Shown here: one piece after another, positions 1-9,061 of the stretch
How the letters are laid out: each line of letters starts with the position of its first letter
Numbering within the stretch: position 1 is the stretch's first letter
NCBI RefSeq assembly: GCF_024213375.1
Contig: NZ_JANAVJ010000004.1
Location: 1 to 64,000, forward strand
DNA from: Paenibacillus sp. MZ04-78.2
GTDB lineage: Bacteria; Bacillota; Bacilli; Paenibacillales; NBRC-103111
Direction of reading: 5' to 3'
DNA length: 64,000 nucleotides
Made by a program: the position numbers and the translations under genes
Notes under the pieces: model-generated
Databases searched by the model: none
What the model was told of the DNA's origin: nothing
The model's input: the letters and a program-made list of their open reading frames with translations, nothing else

Positions 1-74
1 TTGGGTGACATGGCTTCGATACCCTTGAAGCCCCCCGGCTTAACGGGGAAAACTGATGCGCCTTATGGGCGCAC
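1..74 (-). mobile_element. 5' end of a probable group II intron interrupting addA (cut by window edge)
   Basis: Read on the minus strand, the addA coding sequence stops matching its family exactly after the Ile codon of GDVKQSI, and the following bases are GTGCGCCCATAAGGCGCATC. GTGCG fits the GUGYG consensus for the first five bases of bacterial group II introns. GCGCC and GGCGC flanking CATAA can form the expected first stem, and a second stem GGCTTC/GAAGCC lies further in. The insertion has the same orientation as addA, which splicing would require. Only 74 bases are visible, so neither the ribozyme core nor a reverse transcriptase can be confirmed. An insertion sequence with a similar terminus is the main alternative. 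Confidence 0.6.
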
Positions 75-1412
75 AATACTTTGCTTGACGTCCCCAACCA
101 TAAACCGGTTGCCCGGCGCGTCCTTGGCGATCAGTTGGACAATCGCTTCCTGCACGCGGTTCGTATCCTGATACTCGTCCAGCAGCACCTCGGCGAACTG
201 CTCCCGGTATTCCAGCGCTGCGTCGGAAGGAACAGGTTTCCCCGGCAGCGACTCGTCGGCGCTGAGGATCTTCAGGCAAAAATGCTCCAAGTCCGCAAAA
301 TCGACGAGCCGCTTGCTCATCTTGGCCGTCCGGTACCGCTCGCCGAAATCGATTACCAGACCGACGAGCGCCTCCATAAGCGGTCCCATCGTCCGCAGCT
401 CCGCCTCGTACTGTTCCGGCGTCCGTCCGAACAATTCTTCCTTCAGCTCGCTCAGTCGGTCTTTAACCTCCCCCCGCATGTCCTTCACTTGCTCCTGAAG
501 CGCTTTGTCGAAGCCATCTCCCCGGCAAGCCTTCAGCTTGCCGAAAGCGGCGCCCTGAAACGCTTGATACAGCGGTTCCCAAGAGCCTGCGTCGGCCAAC
601 TCCAGCAGCTCGCCGACGACCGCGCCGTCATCTTGAAGATTGGTCAAATACGGCGCCGGTCCTCCGGGCTGCTCTGCGATCCGCACCGCTTCCCGAAGCC
701 TTGATACCATAGCCTGCAGCTCCAAGCGGACGTACGCAAGCAAGCTTGCCAGCCACGGATTATCGCCGGAAGCGACGGGCCGCTCGAACATGCGGACGCA
801 TTCGTTCAGCCAATGCTCCGGCCACGGGTGGCTCCGCGAATCGTCATACAGCCGCTGCACAAGCGAGAACAGTGCATCGTCGTTTTTGTCCCCGCTGAAC
901 GAATCCGCCAGCCGCCAGAACAAATCGCCTTCTCCGGCTTCGCCGTACCGCTCCTCCAGCAGCTCCTCCAACAAATCCTGCCGCAGCAGCGCGCTCTCCG
1001 TTTCATTGGCGATTCGGAAGTTCGGATCGAGTCCGATCCGCTGGTAATGCCGCTGAATAACCTCCATACAAAAAGAGTGCAGCGTCGTAATCGACGCCTG
1101 CGGCATCAGCGCAAGCTGCTTGCGCAGGTGATCCGAGCCCGGATTGTCCGCCAGCGCCTTCTCCAGCGCCTCGCTGATCCGGTGGCGCATTTCGGCGGCT
1201 GCCGCCTTGGTGAACGTAGCGACAAGCAGCCGGTCTACGTCAAGCGGCTCGCGCTCGTCCGAAATGCGGCGGATAATCCGTTCGACCAGCACGGCCGTTT
1301 TCCCGGAGCCCGCAGCGGCGGCGACGAGCGTAGAACAGCCGCGGACCGCGATGGCCTGCCATTGTTCGTCCGTCCAGGTGCTATTCTCCGGCTTGGGCAT
1401 CGTTTCCGTCAT
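75..1412 (-). CDS. addA: AddA helicase-nuclease subunit, 5' exon/fragment only
   Basis: This is the N-terminal third of the AddA (RexA) subunit of the AddAB helicase-nuclease, which processes double-strand breaks for RecA-mediated recombination. Visible motifs are the Walker A box AAAAGSGKT near residue 35, TTLHSFCMEVI, the Walker B box LLDEYQDTN and the motif GDVKQSI. Full-length AddA exceeds 1200 residues, but this frame meets a stop (positions 63-65) four codons past the break, where the family normally continues YRFR. The ATG overlaps the addB stop as ATGA, with GGAGG just upstream, so the two subunits are translationally coupled. The function of the locus depends on whether the inserted element is spliced out. 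Confidence 0.9.
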
Positions 1413-4400
1413 TGTTCGTTCCCTCCATTCTCGTTATCCGGTTCTTCCAAGACGTTCCCTTCCCCCGGCTCCGCTATCCGGCTCTCTTCAGCAGTCGGCC
1501 GTTTTGCCGAAGCGCGCGGCCGGTAAGCCGCTCCGGCGGAGGGGGGAGCGGAAGCAGCCTTATGCTCCATCATTTCCCATATGCGGTCTTTGCCGATCGG
1601 CGTAAGCTGCTTGTACGCATTGCCGTCGAGCTGCGTATCGAATTGGCATACGGAACGGTACGCGCACATCGTGCAGGCCGTCGCTTGGCCCATCCGGTAA
1701 GGCGCAATCTCGATGGTACCGTCCGTCAGCGACGTCCCGATCTCGCGGATCGTCCGCTTGACGTACCGCCGAACGGTGTTCCACTGTTCTACGGAAGCAA
1801 CTGACGACGTTTTATAGAAGCTGCCGTCCGTCTTAAGCGCTACCGGCAGCAGGTCGGAATGCCCTCCGGCTTCCGCCAGCCCTCTGTCCATCAGCCGGAT
1901 CGTATCCGCGTCGGCACGAAGCAAACCTCTCATTTTGAACCGCTTCTTCAACTCGCTGTCGATCTCTTGAGCGGAAAGCCCGTTTCTTGCGTTCAAAACC
2001 GGATTATGTACATGGAAGTACAACACGCCCGCCGGCTGTGCTTCGTGTCCGAGCCAAATCGGCGCATGCGTCAGAATAACGTCCAAATACGTGAGCATTT
2101 GCAGCGATAACCCATAATACACTTCGGTCATATTCAGCGCCTTGGAGCTCGACTTGTAATCGATCACCCGCAGCAGCGTTCCTTGCTCGGTATCCGCCCG
2201 GTCGATCCGGTCGATTCTTCCCCGGAGCTCCATGCGTACGCCGTTGTCCAGATCGTAAAGCAGCGGCGGGATCGGCTGTCCGCTTCCGAAGCCGACTTCC
2301 AGTCCGATCGGCCGGAACTGCCCCCGCCGGGCGTGCTCGCCCAGCATCAGCGCCGCCCGTCCGATCACCTGCTTGAGCTTGCGCGCAATATACGAATACC
2401 GTTTGGAGCTGAGCAAAATTTCGCCCTGCAGCTTCGGCGCAAGCGCGTCGACGACAAGCGCCGCCCGCTGCTCGCATTCCGCGGCCGATAAGCCGCCCCA
2501 GTCGAACCCTTCGCGCTCCGCCTGCTCCGCAAACTTGGTCAAGGCGGCGTGAAACAGCTGCCCGATATCGGGCGCTTCCAAGCGAAAAATACGGCGTTCC
2601 TTCAGCCGCAGCCCGTGAGAGACGAACTGGGAGAACGGACACGCGACGAAGCGCTCCATCCGGGATACGCTCGTCTGGATGCTTTCTCCGTACAGCTCGC
2701 GGCTCGTTGCGGCGCTCAATTCCTTCGCCCCGTTCGAACAGAGCAGCGCCTGCACCATCCGCGACAGCTTCAGAGCATGTTCGGGTTGGCGGGCGAACCA
2801 GTTGTACACCGACCACCAGACGGCGTTCATCGGAGCCCCGCCCATCCACTGCTTTAGCTGTACCATTAGCAGGGACAACGCTTTATCCGGATGTGCGACA
2901 TACTCCATTTGTTCGCCGGCGTGGCTGTCCGGGGTCGGATCGTTCAACAGCAGCCGCTCCTGCAGCGACGGGAACATCCGCTTCACCTGACGGATCACGT
3001 CCGAAGGCAGAAGCGACCTCCCTTCCTCGTCGGCCAACGGGTAGCTGAGCCATAATCCGTTCGAAGGCGCGCAAAACGCGCAGTAGATCAGGAACGACTC
3101 GTCAAGCAGCCGCCTCTGGCTCCCTTCAGCAGTTTGCAGCCCGTTTCCGGCCAACTGCTCGCGCTCCGCTTCCGACAAGACGCCGCTTTCGGGCATTTTG
3201 GCGGGCATGACTCCCTCGCTCACGCCAAGCACGAACATGTGCTTGACCTGGCCGGAACGGGTCCGGTCCATGCTGCCGACCAGCACTTGATCGAGAGTGG
3301 GCGGGACATGGCCGAGCTTGATGCTTTCAAGCCCCGTGTCCACCAGCTCCGCGAACGTCTCCGGCGTCATCGTCTCGTCTCCCATCAGCTCGGCGAGTTG
3401 ATCGAACATATCCACGATCCGTTCCCATACTTGGGCGTGCTCCCGCGCTTTCTCCGCTCGTCCTTGCGTAAGGGCCGCTTGGCTCCAAGATTCCAGCCGC
3501 TCCGGCACCCGCAGCTGCTCCAGCAGGCCGTACAGCGCCTCAACCCGCTGAAGCACTGTCGCTTTCCGGCGCATGCGTTCCTGCAGCGCCCCGAGCGGCT
3601 CGGCCACCAGCCTGCGGCAGGCGTTGAGCTTTCGCAGAAACGCCTCGTCCGCCTCACTGGCTCGCGTATCGTCCTGCTCGAGCGTGGTCCGGTACGAATA
3701 CGTCCAGTCCTTCGTCCATTTGTGTCCCTGAATGCCGAACGCCAGCGCATAGTTTTCGAGCTGGTCCATCGCATGCCGGTCGATGATCAAACCGTCCTCC
3801 CGCTCTCTCGCCTCGCCGAACGGCAGGAAAAATCCAGTTTTGACCGCGCGAAAAACCGCTTCGTATTTCCAATAACGGTTGACCGTTTCGAGCGCGGAAC
3901 GAATCAATTCGACGAGCGGGTGATGCACGACCGGCCGCTTATGATCCAAAAAGTGCGGGATGCCGTAGTCGGCAAATGTGCCCGAGATCAGCTCGCCATA
4001 CGATTCCATGTTGCGGACCGACACGGCGATGTCGCGCCATCTAAGCCCTTCGTCGCGGACGAGCTTGACGACGTCCCGGGCCAGCGCCTCCACCTCCGCC
4101 CTGCGGCTGACCGCCGCCGATATGCGAACGGCCGGCGGCCTGTTATCCCCCGCCTCGGGTCGGTAAGGCTTTTTCACCCGCTCCTCCCATTGCGCCTCCA
4201 AAAATCCGAGTGACGGCGTCTCCCGGAACCTTGCCGGAGGCGACGGCGGCAGGATGATCGAGGCTTCGGTTTCGACCTCCAAGGCATCCAGCCGCTCCCG
4301 CAGCGTCTTCATCGTCCGGGCGGTCGGATGGAACAAATCCAGCTCGTGCGGCTGCTCCCCGCCCGTGTACGGACGGTTCAGACAGAGCGTCATCGTAACC

Positions 4401-5092
4401 TGGCCAGCGTACAGCGCAAGCTGTTCCAGGACGGCAAGCTCCTGAGGGGTAAACCCGTGGAACCCGTCGACCCATAGTTCCGCGCCCCGTAAATACGCCG
4501 ATTCGCCGACTTGGCGGGCCAGCAGCGTCAAATAATCTTCCCCGTCCAGATACAGCTTGGACAATTCGGCCTCGAATTCGCTGTACAGAAGCTGCAAATC
4601 GTGCAGCTTGTCCGGAAGCGTGCCGGAAGCATTGCCGCCGTCGGATGCAAAGCGCGACGAATAAAACTGCTCAAGCTGATCGGGGCTTATACAGTACCGT
4701 TTCAGCTCCGCAAACAGCTCGTTCAATTTATCCAGAAAGCCCGTTTGTCCCGCCGACGCTTGAAAACGGCGCAGACGTTCTTTTTGTTTATGTAAAATGC
4801 GGTGCAGCAGCAATTTTTTTCCTGTTTCATCAATCGGCAGGCGCGAGGCGCCGCCTACCTCCTGCATGACGCGCCAGGCAAGCCGCCGAAAGCTGAGCAC
4901 TTGAGCGCGCAGCGTGCCTCCGAGTTCTGGAGAGGACACCAACGCGTATTCCGCCTGAAAGGTAGCCTGCTCCGGCACGAGCCAGATCAGCGGCGCACCG
5001 TCCGGCTGCTCCAGCAGCTTTTGCTTGATCGCGCTTAGGCAATACGTCGTTTTGCCGCTGCCCGCACGGCCGAGCACAAATTGAAAAGCCAT
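1409..5092 (-). CDS. addB: AddB helicase-nuclease subunit
   Basis: AddB (RexB) is the partner of AddA; it carries a nuclease domain and takes part in Chi recognition. The 1227-residue protein starts with the Walker A sequence GRAGSGKTT. A RecB-type nuclease core follows near the C-terminus (GRIDRID then VIDYKSS). The iron-sulfur cluster cysteines are present: one in VACPFSQF and three in CTMCAYRSVC. GGAGG lies seven bases before the ATG. The gene is slightly longer than the usual 1160-1190 residues and shows no sign of damage, unlike the adjoining addA. Confidence 0.95.
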   Translation of the reverse strand: MAFQFVLGRAGSGKTTYCLSAIKQKLLEQPDGAPLIWLVPEQATFQAEYALVSSPELGGTLRAQVLSFRRLAWRVMQEVGGASRLPIDETGKKLLLHRILHKQKERLRRFQASAGQTGFLDKLNELFAELKRYCISPDQLEQFYSSRFASDGGNASGTLPDKLHDLQLLYSEFEAELSKLYLDGEDYLTLLARQVGESAYLRGAELWVDGFHGFTPQELAVLEQLALYAGQVTMTLCLNRPYTGGEQPHELDLFHPTARTMKTLRERLDALEVETEASIILPPSPPARFRETPSLGFLEAQWEERVKKPYRPEAGDNRPPAVRISAAVSRRAEVEALARDVVKLVRDEGLRWRDIAVSVRNMESYGELISGTFADYGIPHFLDHKRPVVHHPLVELIRSALETVNRYWKYEAVFRAVKTGFFLPFGEAREREDGLIIDRHAMDQLENYALAFGIQGHKWTKDWTYSYRTTLEQDDTRASEADEAFLRKLNACRRLVAEPLGALQERMRRKATVLQRVEALYGLLEQLRVPERLESWSQAALTQGRAEKAREHAQVWERIVDMFDQLAELMGDETMTPETFAELVDTGLESIKLGHVPPTLDQVLVGSMDRTRSGQVKHMFVLGVSEGVMPAKMPESGVLSEAEREQLAGNGLQTAEGSQRRLLDESFLIYCAFCAPSNGLWLSYPLADEEGRSLLPSDVIRQVKRMFPSLQERLLLNDPTPDSHAGEQMEYVAHPDKALSLLMVQLKQWMGGAPMNAVWWSVYNWFARQPEHALKLSRMVQALLCSNGAKELSAATSRELYGESIQTSVSRMERFVACPFSQFVSHGLRLKERRIFRLEAPDIGQLFHAALTKFAEQAEREGFDWGGLSAAECEQRAALVVDALAPKLQGEILLSSKRYSYIARKLKQVIGRAALMLGEHARRGQFRPIGLEVGFGSGQPIPPLLYDLDNGVRMELRGRIDRIDRADTEQGTLLRVIDYKSSSKALNMTEVYYGLSLQMLTYLDVILTHAPIWLGHEAQPAGVLYFHVHNPVLNARNGLSAQEIDSELKKRFKMRGLLRADADTIRLMDRGLAEAGGHSDLLPVALKTDGSFYKTSSVASVEQWNTVRRYVKRTIREIGTSLTDGTIEIAPYRMGQATACTMCAYRSVCQFDTQLDGNAYKQLTPIGKDRIWEMMEHKAASAPPSAGAAYRPRASAKRPTAEESRIAEPGEGNVLEEPDNENGGNEQ

Positions 5093-5260
5093 AGTCGCTC
5101 CTCCAAATTTAACTTCAATTCACGTAACTCTATTATTCTACCAAAATGTCGGACATTGCGGAAAAGACAGGTTTTGGTATAGTATAGCACAATCGAATAC
5201 ACCGGAACACTCGTTCCGCCCCGGCGTATCCTTTGGCTGCGGCATTGGCTCGGCACAATA

Positions 5261-5317
5261 GGAAAAGCCAGGAAAAGGGCCGCCCTTTAGGACAGCGCGC
5301 TTTTCCCGGCTTTTTCC
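5261..5317 (-). terminator. Large hairpin after gntK, probable terminator
   Basis: GGAAAAGCC-A-GGAAAAG is mirrored by CTTTTCC-C-GGCTTTTTCC across a loop of about 20 bases. It lies 24 bases beyond the gntK stop. The trailing T run on the minus strand is short (four), so termination is likely but not certain. It separates the gluconate genes from addBA. Confidence 0.55.
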
Positions 5318-5340
5318 ACAGAATCGAAGCTTGAAGTTTC

Positions 5341-6891
5341 CTACAGGCGTTCCCGCTTTTGCTGAAAACGGGCGATCGCCTCGTATTCTTCCTCCATGCT
5401 TCGCGCAATTTTAATGTAGATAGGCAGAAGCTCATGGTAGATTTCGGCATGCTCCCGTATCGGCTTATGCACATGCGTTGCGCCGACCATCCGGGAAACG
5501 ATTTGCAGCGAATCCGCTCTCCCTGTCGCGTATAACCCAAGCACGACGGCCCCGAGACAAGAGCTTTCGAAGCTTTGGGGGACAACCACTTCCTGATCGA
5601 AAATATCCGCCATGATCTGACGCCAGAGAGAGGAGCGGGCAAAGCCGCCGGTAGCTTGAATTTTTTTGGGCCGCCCGATCCGCTCCCCCATCGCCAGCAA
5701 GACGGTGTACAGATTAAAAATAACCCCTTCCAGCACGGCGCGGATCATATGCTCCTTGCGGTGGTGCATCGTCAAGCCGAAAAAGGAGCCTCTCGCATTC
5801 GCATTCCATAAAGGGGCGCGTTCCCCAGTCATATAAGGATGAAAAATCAGGCCATCGGAGCCTGGGCTCACCTTCTCCACAATTTGCGTCAGCAGATCGT
5901 AGGCATCAATTCCAAGACGTTTGGCCGTTTCGACCTCCGATGCGGCAAACTCGTCCCTCGCCCACCGGAACAGCATGCCGCCATTGTTGACCGCTCCGCC
6001 GATGACCCAATGCTTTTCCGTCAGGGCATAGCAGAAGATTCTCCCCTTCGGATCGGTTGAAGGCCTGTCGATCACGGTGCGGATCGCGCCACTGGTGCCG
6101 ATGGTCGCCGCCACAACTCCGGGCTCAATCGCATTCATGCCAAGGTTGGAAAGCACACCGTCGCTCGCGCCGACAATAAACGGAGTCGTTCCGGCAAGGC
6201 CCGTTTCTTCCGCAAACCCGGCTTTCATTCCTTTCAGCGCGTACGTCGTCGGGACGAGTCTGGACAATTGATTTCTCGATATCCCGGCAACGTCCAGCGC
6301 TTCCTCGTCCCAGTCCAGCTTCTGCAAATTCATCAGTCCTGTCGCCGAGGCAATGGAATAGTCGACCACGTATTCGTCGAACAGCTTGGCAAACACATAT
6401 TCCTTGATCGAGATGAATTTGCTGGCGTTTTGAAACAACTCCTGATGATCATGGCGAAGCCACAGCAGCTTGGAAAGCGGCGACATCGGATGGATGGGCG
6501 TTCCCGTCCGCAAATAGATCTCATGGCCGTTCATGTCCCGTTTCAAGCGTTCCGTCCAGGCGGCGCTTCGGTTATCCCCCCATGTGATGCAGCGCGTTAG
6601 CGGCCTGCCTTCGGCATCAACCGCGATGACGCTGTGCATAGCCGAGCTGAAAGAGACAAACAGGACTTGCTCGGGCCTCGCGGCGCTTTGCGTCATTACG
6701 CGCTTCAGCGTTTGGATTACCGCGCGGAAGATGCGGTCCGGGTCCTGCTCGGCTATAGACGAAGTAGGCGTATACAAAGGATATTCCTCGTCCGCCTTGG
6801 TTACGACTTTTCCGCTTTCCTCGAATAAGACAGCTTTCGTGCTGGTCGTTCCGATGTCAACGCCAATCATATAGTAGGCTGGCTGGCTCAA
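5341..6891 (-). CDS. gntK: Gluconokinase (FGGY family)
   Basis: Phosphorylates gluconate to 6-phosphogluconate with ATP. The N-terminal sequence YYMIGVDIGTTSTKAVLF is the phosphate-binding loop of FGGY carbohydrate kinases, followed by an FGGY_N and an FGGY_C domain. The ATPase-side motif TGGFARSSLWRQIMAD is clear. A TTG at 6891 is chosen as start because AAAGAGGG lies eight bases before it; this gives 516 residues, close to Bacillus GntK. An ATG 39 bases upstream lacks a ribosome binding site. The gene lies downstream of gntR, with a perfect GntR-type palindrome in the intervening 248 bases. No gluconate permease gene is found here. Confidence 0.9.
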   Translation of the reverse strand: MSQPAYYMIGVDIGTTSTKAVLFEESGKVVTKADEEYPLYTPTSSIAEQDPDRIFRAVIQTLKRVMTQSAARPEQVLFVSFSSAMHSVIAVDAEGRPLTRCITWGDNRSAAWTERLKRDMNGHEIYLRTGTPIHPMSPLSKLLWLRHDHQELFQNASKFISIKEYVFAKLFDEYVVDYSIASATGLMNLQKLDWDEEALDVAGISRNQLSRLVPTTYALKGMKAGFAEETGLAGTTPFIVGASDGVLSNLGMNAIEPGVVAATIGTSGAIRTVIDRPSTDPKGRIFCYALTEKHWVIGGAVNNGGMLFRWARDEFAASEVETAKRLGIDAYDLLTQIVEKVSPGSDGLIFHPYMTGERAPLWNANARGSFFGLTMHHRKEHMIRAVLEGVIFNLYTVLLAMGERIGRPKKIQATGGFARSSLWRQIMADIFDQEVVVPQSFESSCLGAVVLGLYATGRADSLQIVSRMVGATHVHKPIREHAEIYHELLPIYIKIARSMEEEYEAIARFQQKRERL

Positions 6892-6976
6892 TGAAATAAC
6901 CCTCTTTCTTAAACCACGGCGCTCTGGCAATCAGAACAACAAGAAAAATAATGGAAAGTAACGCCCATGATCAAGG

Positions 6977-7009
6977 TCAAGTTGGGATCGAGACCAAAAT
7001 ACGGTTCAT
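6977..7009 (-). CDS. Ten-residue leader ORF upstream of gntK (or decayed gene start)
   Basis: AAGGAG sits seven bases before an ATG opening a 10-codon frame (MNRILVSIPT then TGA). The ribosome binding site is one of the best in the locus, yet the frame closes at once. It lies between the GntR-type operator and gntK. It could be a leader peptide, or the remains of a lost gene such as the permease that Bacillus carries in this operon. No homology can be claimed. Confidence 0.3.
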   Translation of the reverse strand: MNRILVSIPT

Positions 7010-7091
7010 AAGCACTCTCCTTATTATTCAAGCGAGCATGATTCGGTATCCAGAGTATGCCCTTTTTATAGTATGGCAATGAATTCATGTG

Positions 7092-7107
7092 TACTTGTCG
7101 ACAAGTA
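7092..7107. promoter_or_regulatory. GntR operator, perfect palindrome (gntK side)
   Basis: TACTTGTCGACAAGTA is a perfect 16-bp palindrome. It differs from the Bacillus subtilis GntR operator core (ACTTGTATACAAGT) only at the two central bases. It lies between gntR and gntK, upstream of a TATAAA-like -10 box, so gntK probably has its own GntR-controlled promoter. Confidence 0.75.
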
Positions 7108-7139
7108 TGACAATGAAAAGCCTGCAAAGCAGTGGCCTT

Positions 7140-7811
7140 TTAAGGAAACCTGCTATGCAGCGTTTTATGTGAGTCGGCAAAATATTGCTGAACGACGGTT
7201 TGAATGACGGTGACATCCTTCGATTCGAGCCCGGCGACAAGCGAGCGGTGCTTATCGATGACGGACTTGAGTTTGTTTTCGCCTTTGGAGAATATCTCCG
7301 ACGTCGTAAGGAACATGACGGTCAACACGATTTGGCGGATGCTTTTCCACAAATGCAAGATCCTTGTATGCTTGGCCTCCACGATGATCGCTTCGTGAAA
7401 AGAAAAGTCCAGATACGAAAATTCCTCGATATCGCGATGCTTCATCGCCAATTCCATCTTATCGATGTTCCGTTTCAGATTGGGGAGCAGCGACTCGTGG
7501 TTTCCTTCGGCCAATCGCTGCTGCGCAAAGCTCTCGATCAAAAACCGGACGTCATACAGCTCTTGGACATCCTGTGAGCTGAGACCGTTCACGACGGCGC
7601 CCATTCTTTCCAGACGAATGAGACCTTCGTTTGACAATGTTTTCAACGCTTCCCTGACCGGCGACCGGCTTGTTCCGAAATCCGCGGCCACCTTATTTTC
7701 GGATATGACTTCGCCCGGTTTTATGTTCCCGGCGATAATTTGCAATCTTAATTCGCAAGCCATTCTTTCTCCCAAAGACAACCCTTGCAACCATGCAGCA
7801 GGATAACGCAT
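7140..7811 (-). CDS. gntR: Gluconate operon transcriptional repressor GntR (FadR/FCD subfamily)
   Basis: DNA-binding repressor whose inducer in Bacillus is gluconate. The N-terminal winged helix-turn-helix reads SENKVAADFGTSRSPVREAL (residues about 38-57), then LERMGAVV, which matches Bacillus GntR closely. An all-helical FCD ligand domain follows, with YDVRFLIE and SFHEAII. The ATG at 7811 is chosen because GGGAGAG lies six bases upstream; the ATG 15 bases earlier has no such site. The 223-residue length fits the family. The three operator-like sites around gnd, gntR and gntK support the assignment. Confidence 0.9.
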   Translation of the reverse strand: MRYPAAWLQGLSLGERMACELRLQIIAGNIKPGEVISENKVAADFGTSRSPVREALKTLSNEGLIRLERMGAVVNGLSSQDVQELYDVRFLIESFAQQRLAEGNHESLLPNLKRNIDKMELAMKHRDIEEFSYLDFSFHEAIIVEAKHTRILHLWKSIRQIVLTVMFLTTSEIFSKGENKLKSVIDKHRSLVAGLESKDVTVIQTVVQQYFADSHKTLHSRFP

Positions 7812-7855
7812 GAACAACTCTCCCATTCAGACCGTTTTTCGATAAGCGCGATAAG

Positions 7856-7871
7856 GTATCGTAGACAAGTA
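7856..7871. promoter_or_regulatory. Degenerate GntR operator upstream of gntR
   Basis: The right half GACAAGTA is nearly intact and the left half GTATCGTA is degraded; 12 of 16 positions agree with TACTTGTATACAAGTA. Its place about 45 bases before gntR suggests weak autoregulation. Confidence 0.5.
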
Positions 7872-7923
7872 TTTCTAGATTTTATCACATCGTTATGAAA
7901 CGAATCCATCGGGAAAATCGATC

Positions 7924-8823
7924 TTACGAATTTCGTACGACTTCATGACCGCCAAACTCATTGCGCAGAGCGGCCACCACCTTGCCATGGAACGTATCGT
8001 CTTCCATCGACCGGTACCGCATCAGCAGGGACAACGCAATGACAGGCGTGCTGATTTCCATATCAAGCGCCGTCTGAACCGTCCATTTTCCTTCACCGGA
8101 GCTTTTCATAATTCCCCGAATCCCGTCCAGCTTGGGATCTTTGGAAAACGCGTTTTGGGTCAGCTCCATCAGCCATCCCCGAATCACCGAGCCGTTCGCC
8201 CACACCCGCGCAACCTCTTCGTAATTGAAATCAAACTGACTTTTCGATAAAATTTCAAAGCCTTCGGCAATCGATTGCATCATACCGTACTCGATGCCGT
8301 TATGGACCATCATGAGAAAATGCCCGCTGCCGTGGCCGCCGGCATACAAATAGCCTTGGTCGACCGCGATGCCTTGAAACAGCGGTTCAATGATTCCAAA
8401 CGCGTCCTGGTCGCCGCCGATCATGAAGCAGCCGCCGCGAGCCGCGCCCTCCGTGCCTCCCGATGTTCCCACGTCGAAAAAATGGATGCCCCGCTCCTTC
8501 AGCTTATCCGCACGAGCCACCGATTGCTTGTAGTGGGAGTTCCCGCCGTCAATCACGATATCCCCTTGCTCCAGCAGCGGACCAAGCGTATCGATCACCT
8601 GATCTACAATCGGACCGGCCGGTACCATGATCCAGACGATGCGGGGAGCTTCCAGCTTCTCTACCAGCTCGTTGACGGAAGCGGAGAGCTCTGCGCCGCA
8701 TTCTTGCAGTTTCTTTCCCGGTTCGGGATTGACGTCATACACCACCACCTCATGCTGCTGCTGAAGCAAATTTTGCACGAGGTTGAACCCCATTTTTCCA
8801 AGTCCGATCATTCCTAGCTTCAT
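7924..8823 (-). CDS. gnd: 6-phosphogluconate dehydrogenase, short NAD-type, with altered catalytic lysine
   Basis: Family role: oxidative decarboxylation of 6-phosphogluconate to ribulose 5-phosphate. The 299-residue length matches the short GntZ/YqeC-like form, not the 470-residue form. The Rossmann motif GLGKMGFNL opens the protein, and DGGNSHYK and VGTSGGTEGAARG follow. The active-site block, normally KMVHNGIEYG, reads MMVHNGIEYG here, so the general-base lysine is Met (codon at 8311-8313). The rest of the fold is intact. The ATG at 8823 is preferred, with GGGGTG six bases upstream; an ATG three bases earlier and a GTG at 8832 are alternatives. A perfect GntR operator lies 25 bases upstream. 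Confidence 0.88.
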   Translation of the reverse strand: MKLGMIGLGKMGFNLVQNLLQQQHEVVVYDVNPEPGKKLQECGAELSASVNELVEKLEAPRIVWIMVPAGPIVDQVIDTLGPLLEQGDIVIDGGNSHYKQSVARADKLKERGIHFFDVGTSGGTEGAARGGCFMIGGDQDAFGIIEPLFQGIAVDQGYLYAGGHGSGHFLMMVHNGIEYGMMQSIAEGFEILSKSQFDFNYEEVARVWANGSVIRGWLMELTQNAFSKDPKLDGIRGIMKSSGEGKWTVQTALDMEISTPVIALSLLMRYRSMEDDTFHGKVVAALRNEFGGHEVVRNS

Positions 8824-8848
8824 CATTATCACCCCAACAAATATTGTG

Positions 8849-8864
8849 TACTTGTATACAAGTA
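8849..8864. promoter_or_regulatory. GntR operator, perfect palindrome (gnd promoter)
   Basis: TACTTGTATACAAGTA is a perfect 16-bp palindrome and contains the Bacillus GntR core exactly. It sits directly upstream of gnd and in the divergent interval with the plus-strand gene that starts at 9062. Confidence 0.85.
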
Positions 8865-9061
8865 TTCATGTGTTTAAAGATAATATACCTCTATCCTGCT
8901 TGTCTGTAAACTACGAATTGCTCTCCTCCTCTGTCTTGAGAGCATCGGATTTCGGAACAGCTTCGTCTTGCGCCGGAACAAATGCCTTGCCCGCAGAACG
9001 TATGTTTGGTAATATCGTGGTAAGATATAACAACGAAACGTTTGAAACGGAGGAATTTATT

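Noticed and set aside
60-75. Intein in AddA as the cause of the break
   Set aside because: An in-frame stop occurs four codons after the junction and no Cys/Ser starts the insert, so it cannot be an intein.
6909-7127. 72-codon frame in the gntR-gntK gap
   Set aside because: It spans the operator and lacks a start signal at its ATG; only the short AAGGAG-led frame inside the gap was kept.
8783-9061. N-terminal extension of the helical-repeat protein
   Set aside because: It would run through the gnd start and the GntR operator; the GGAGG-preceded ATG at 9062 is far better.
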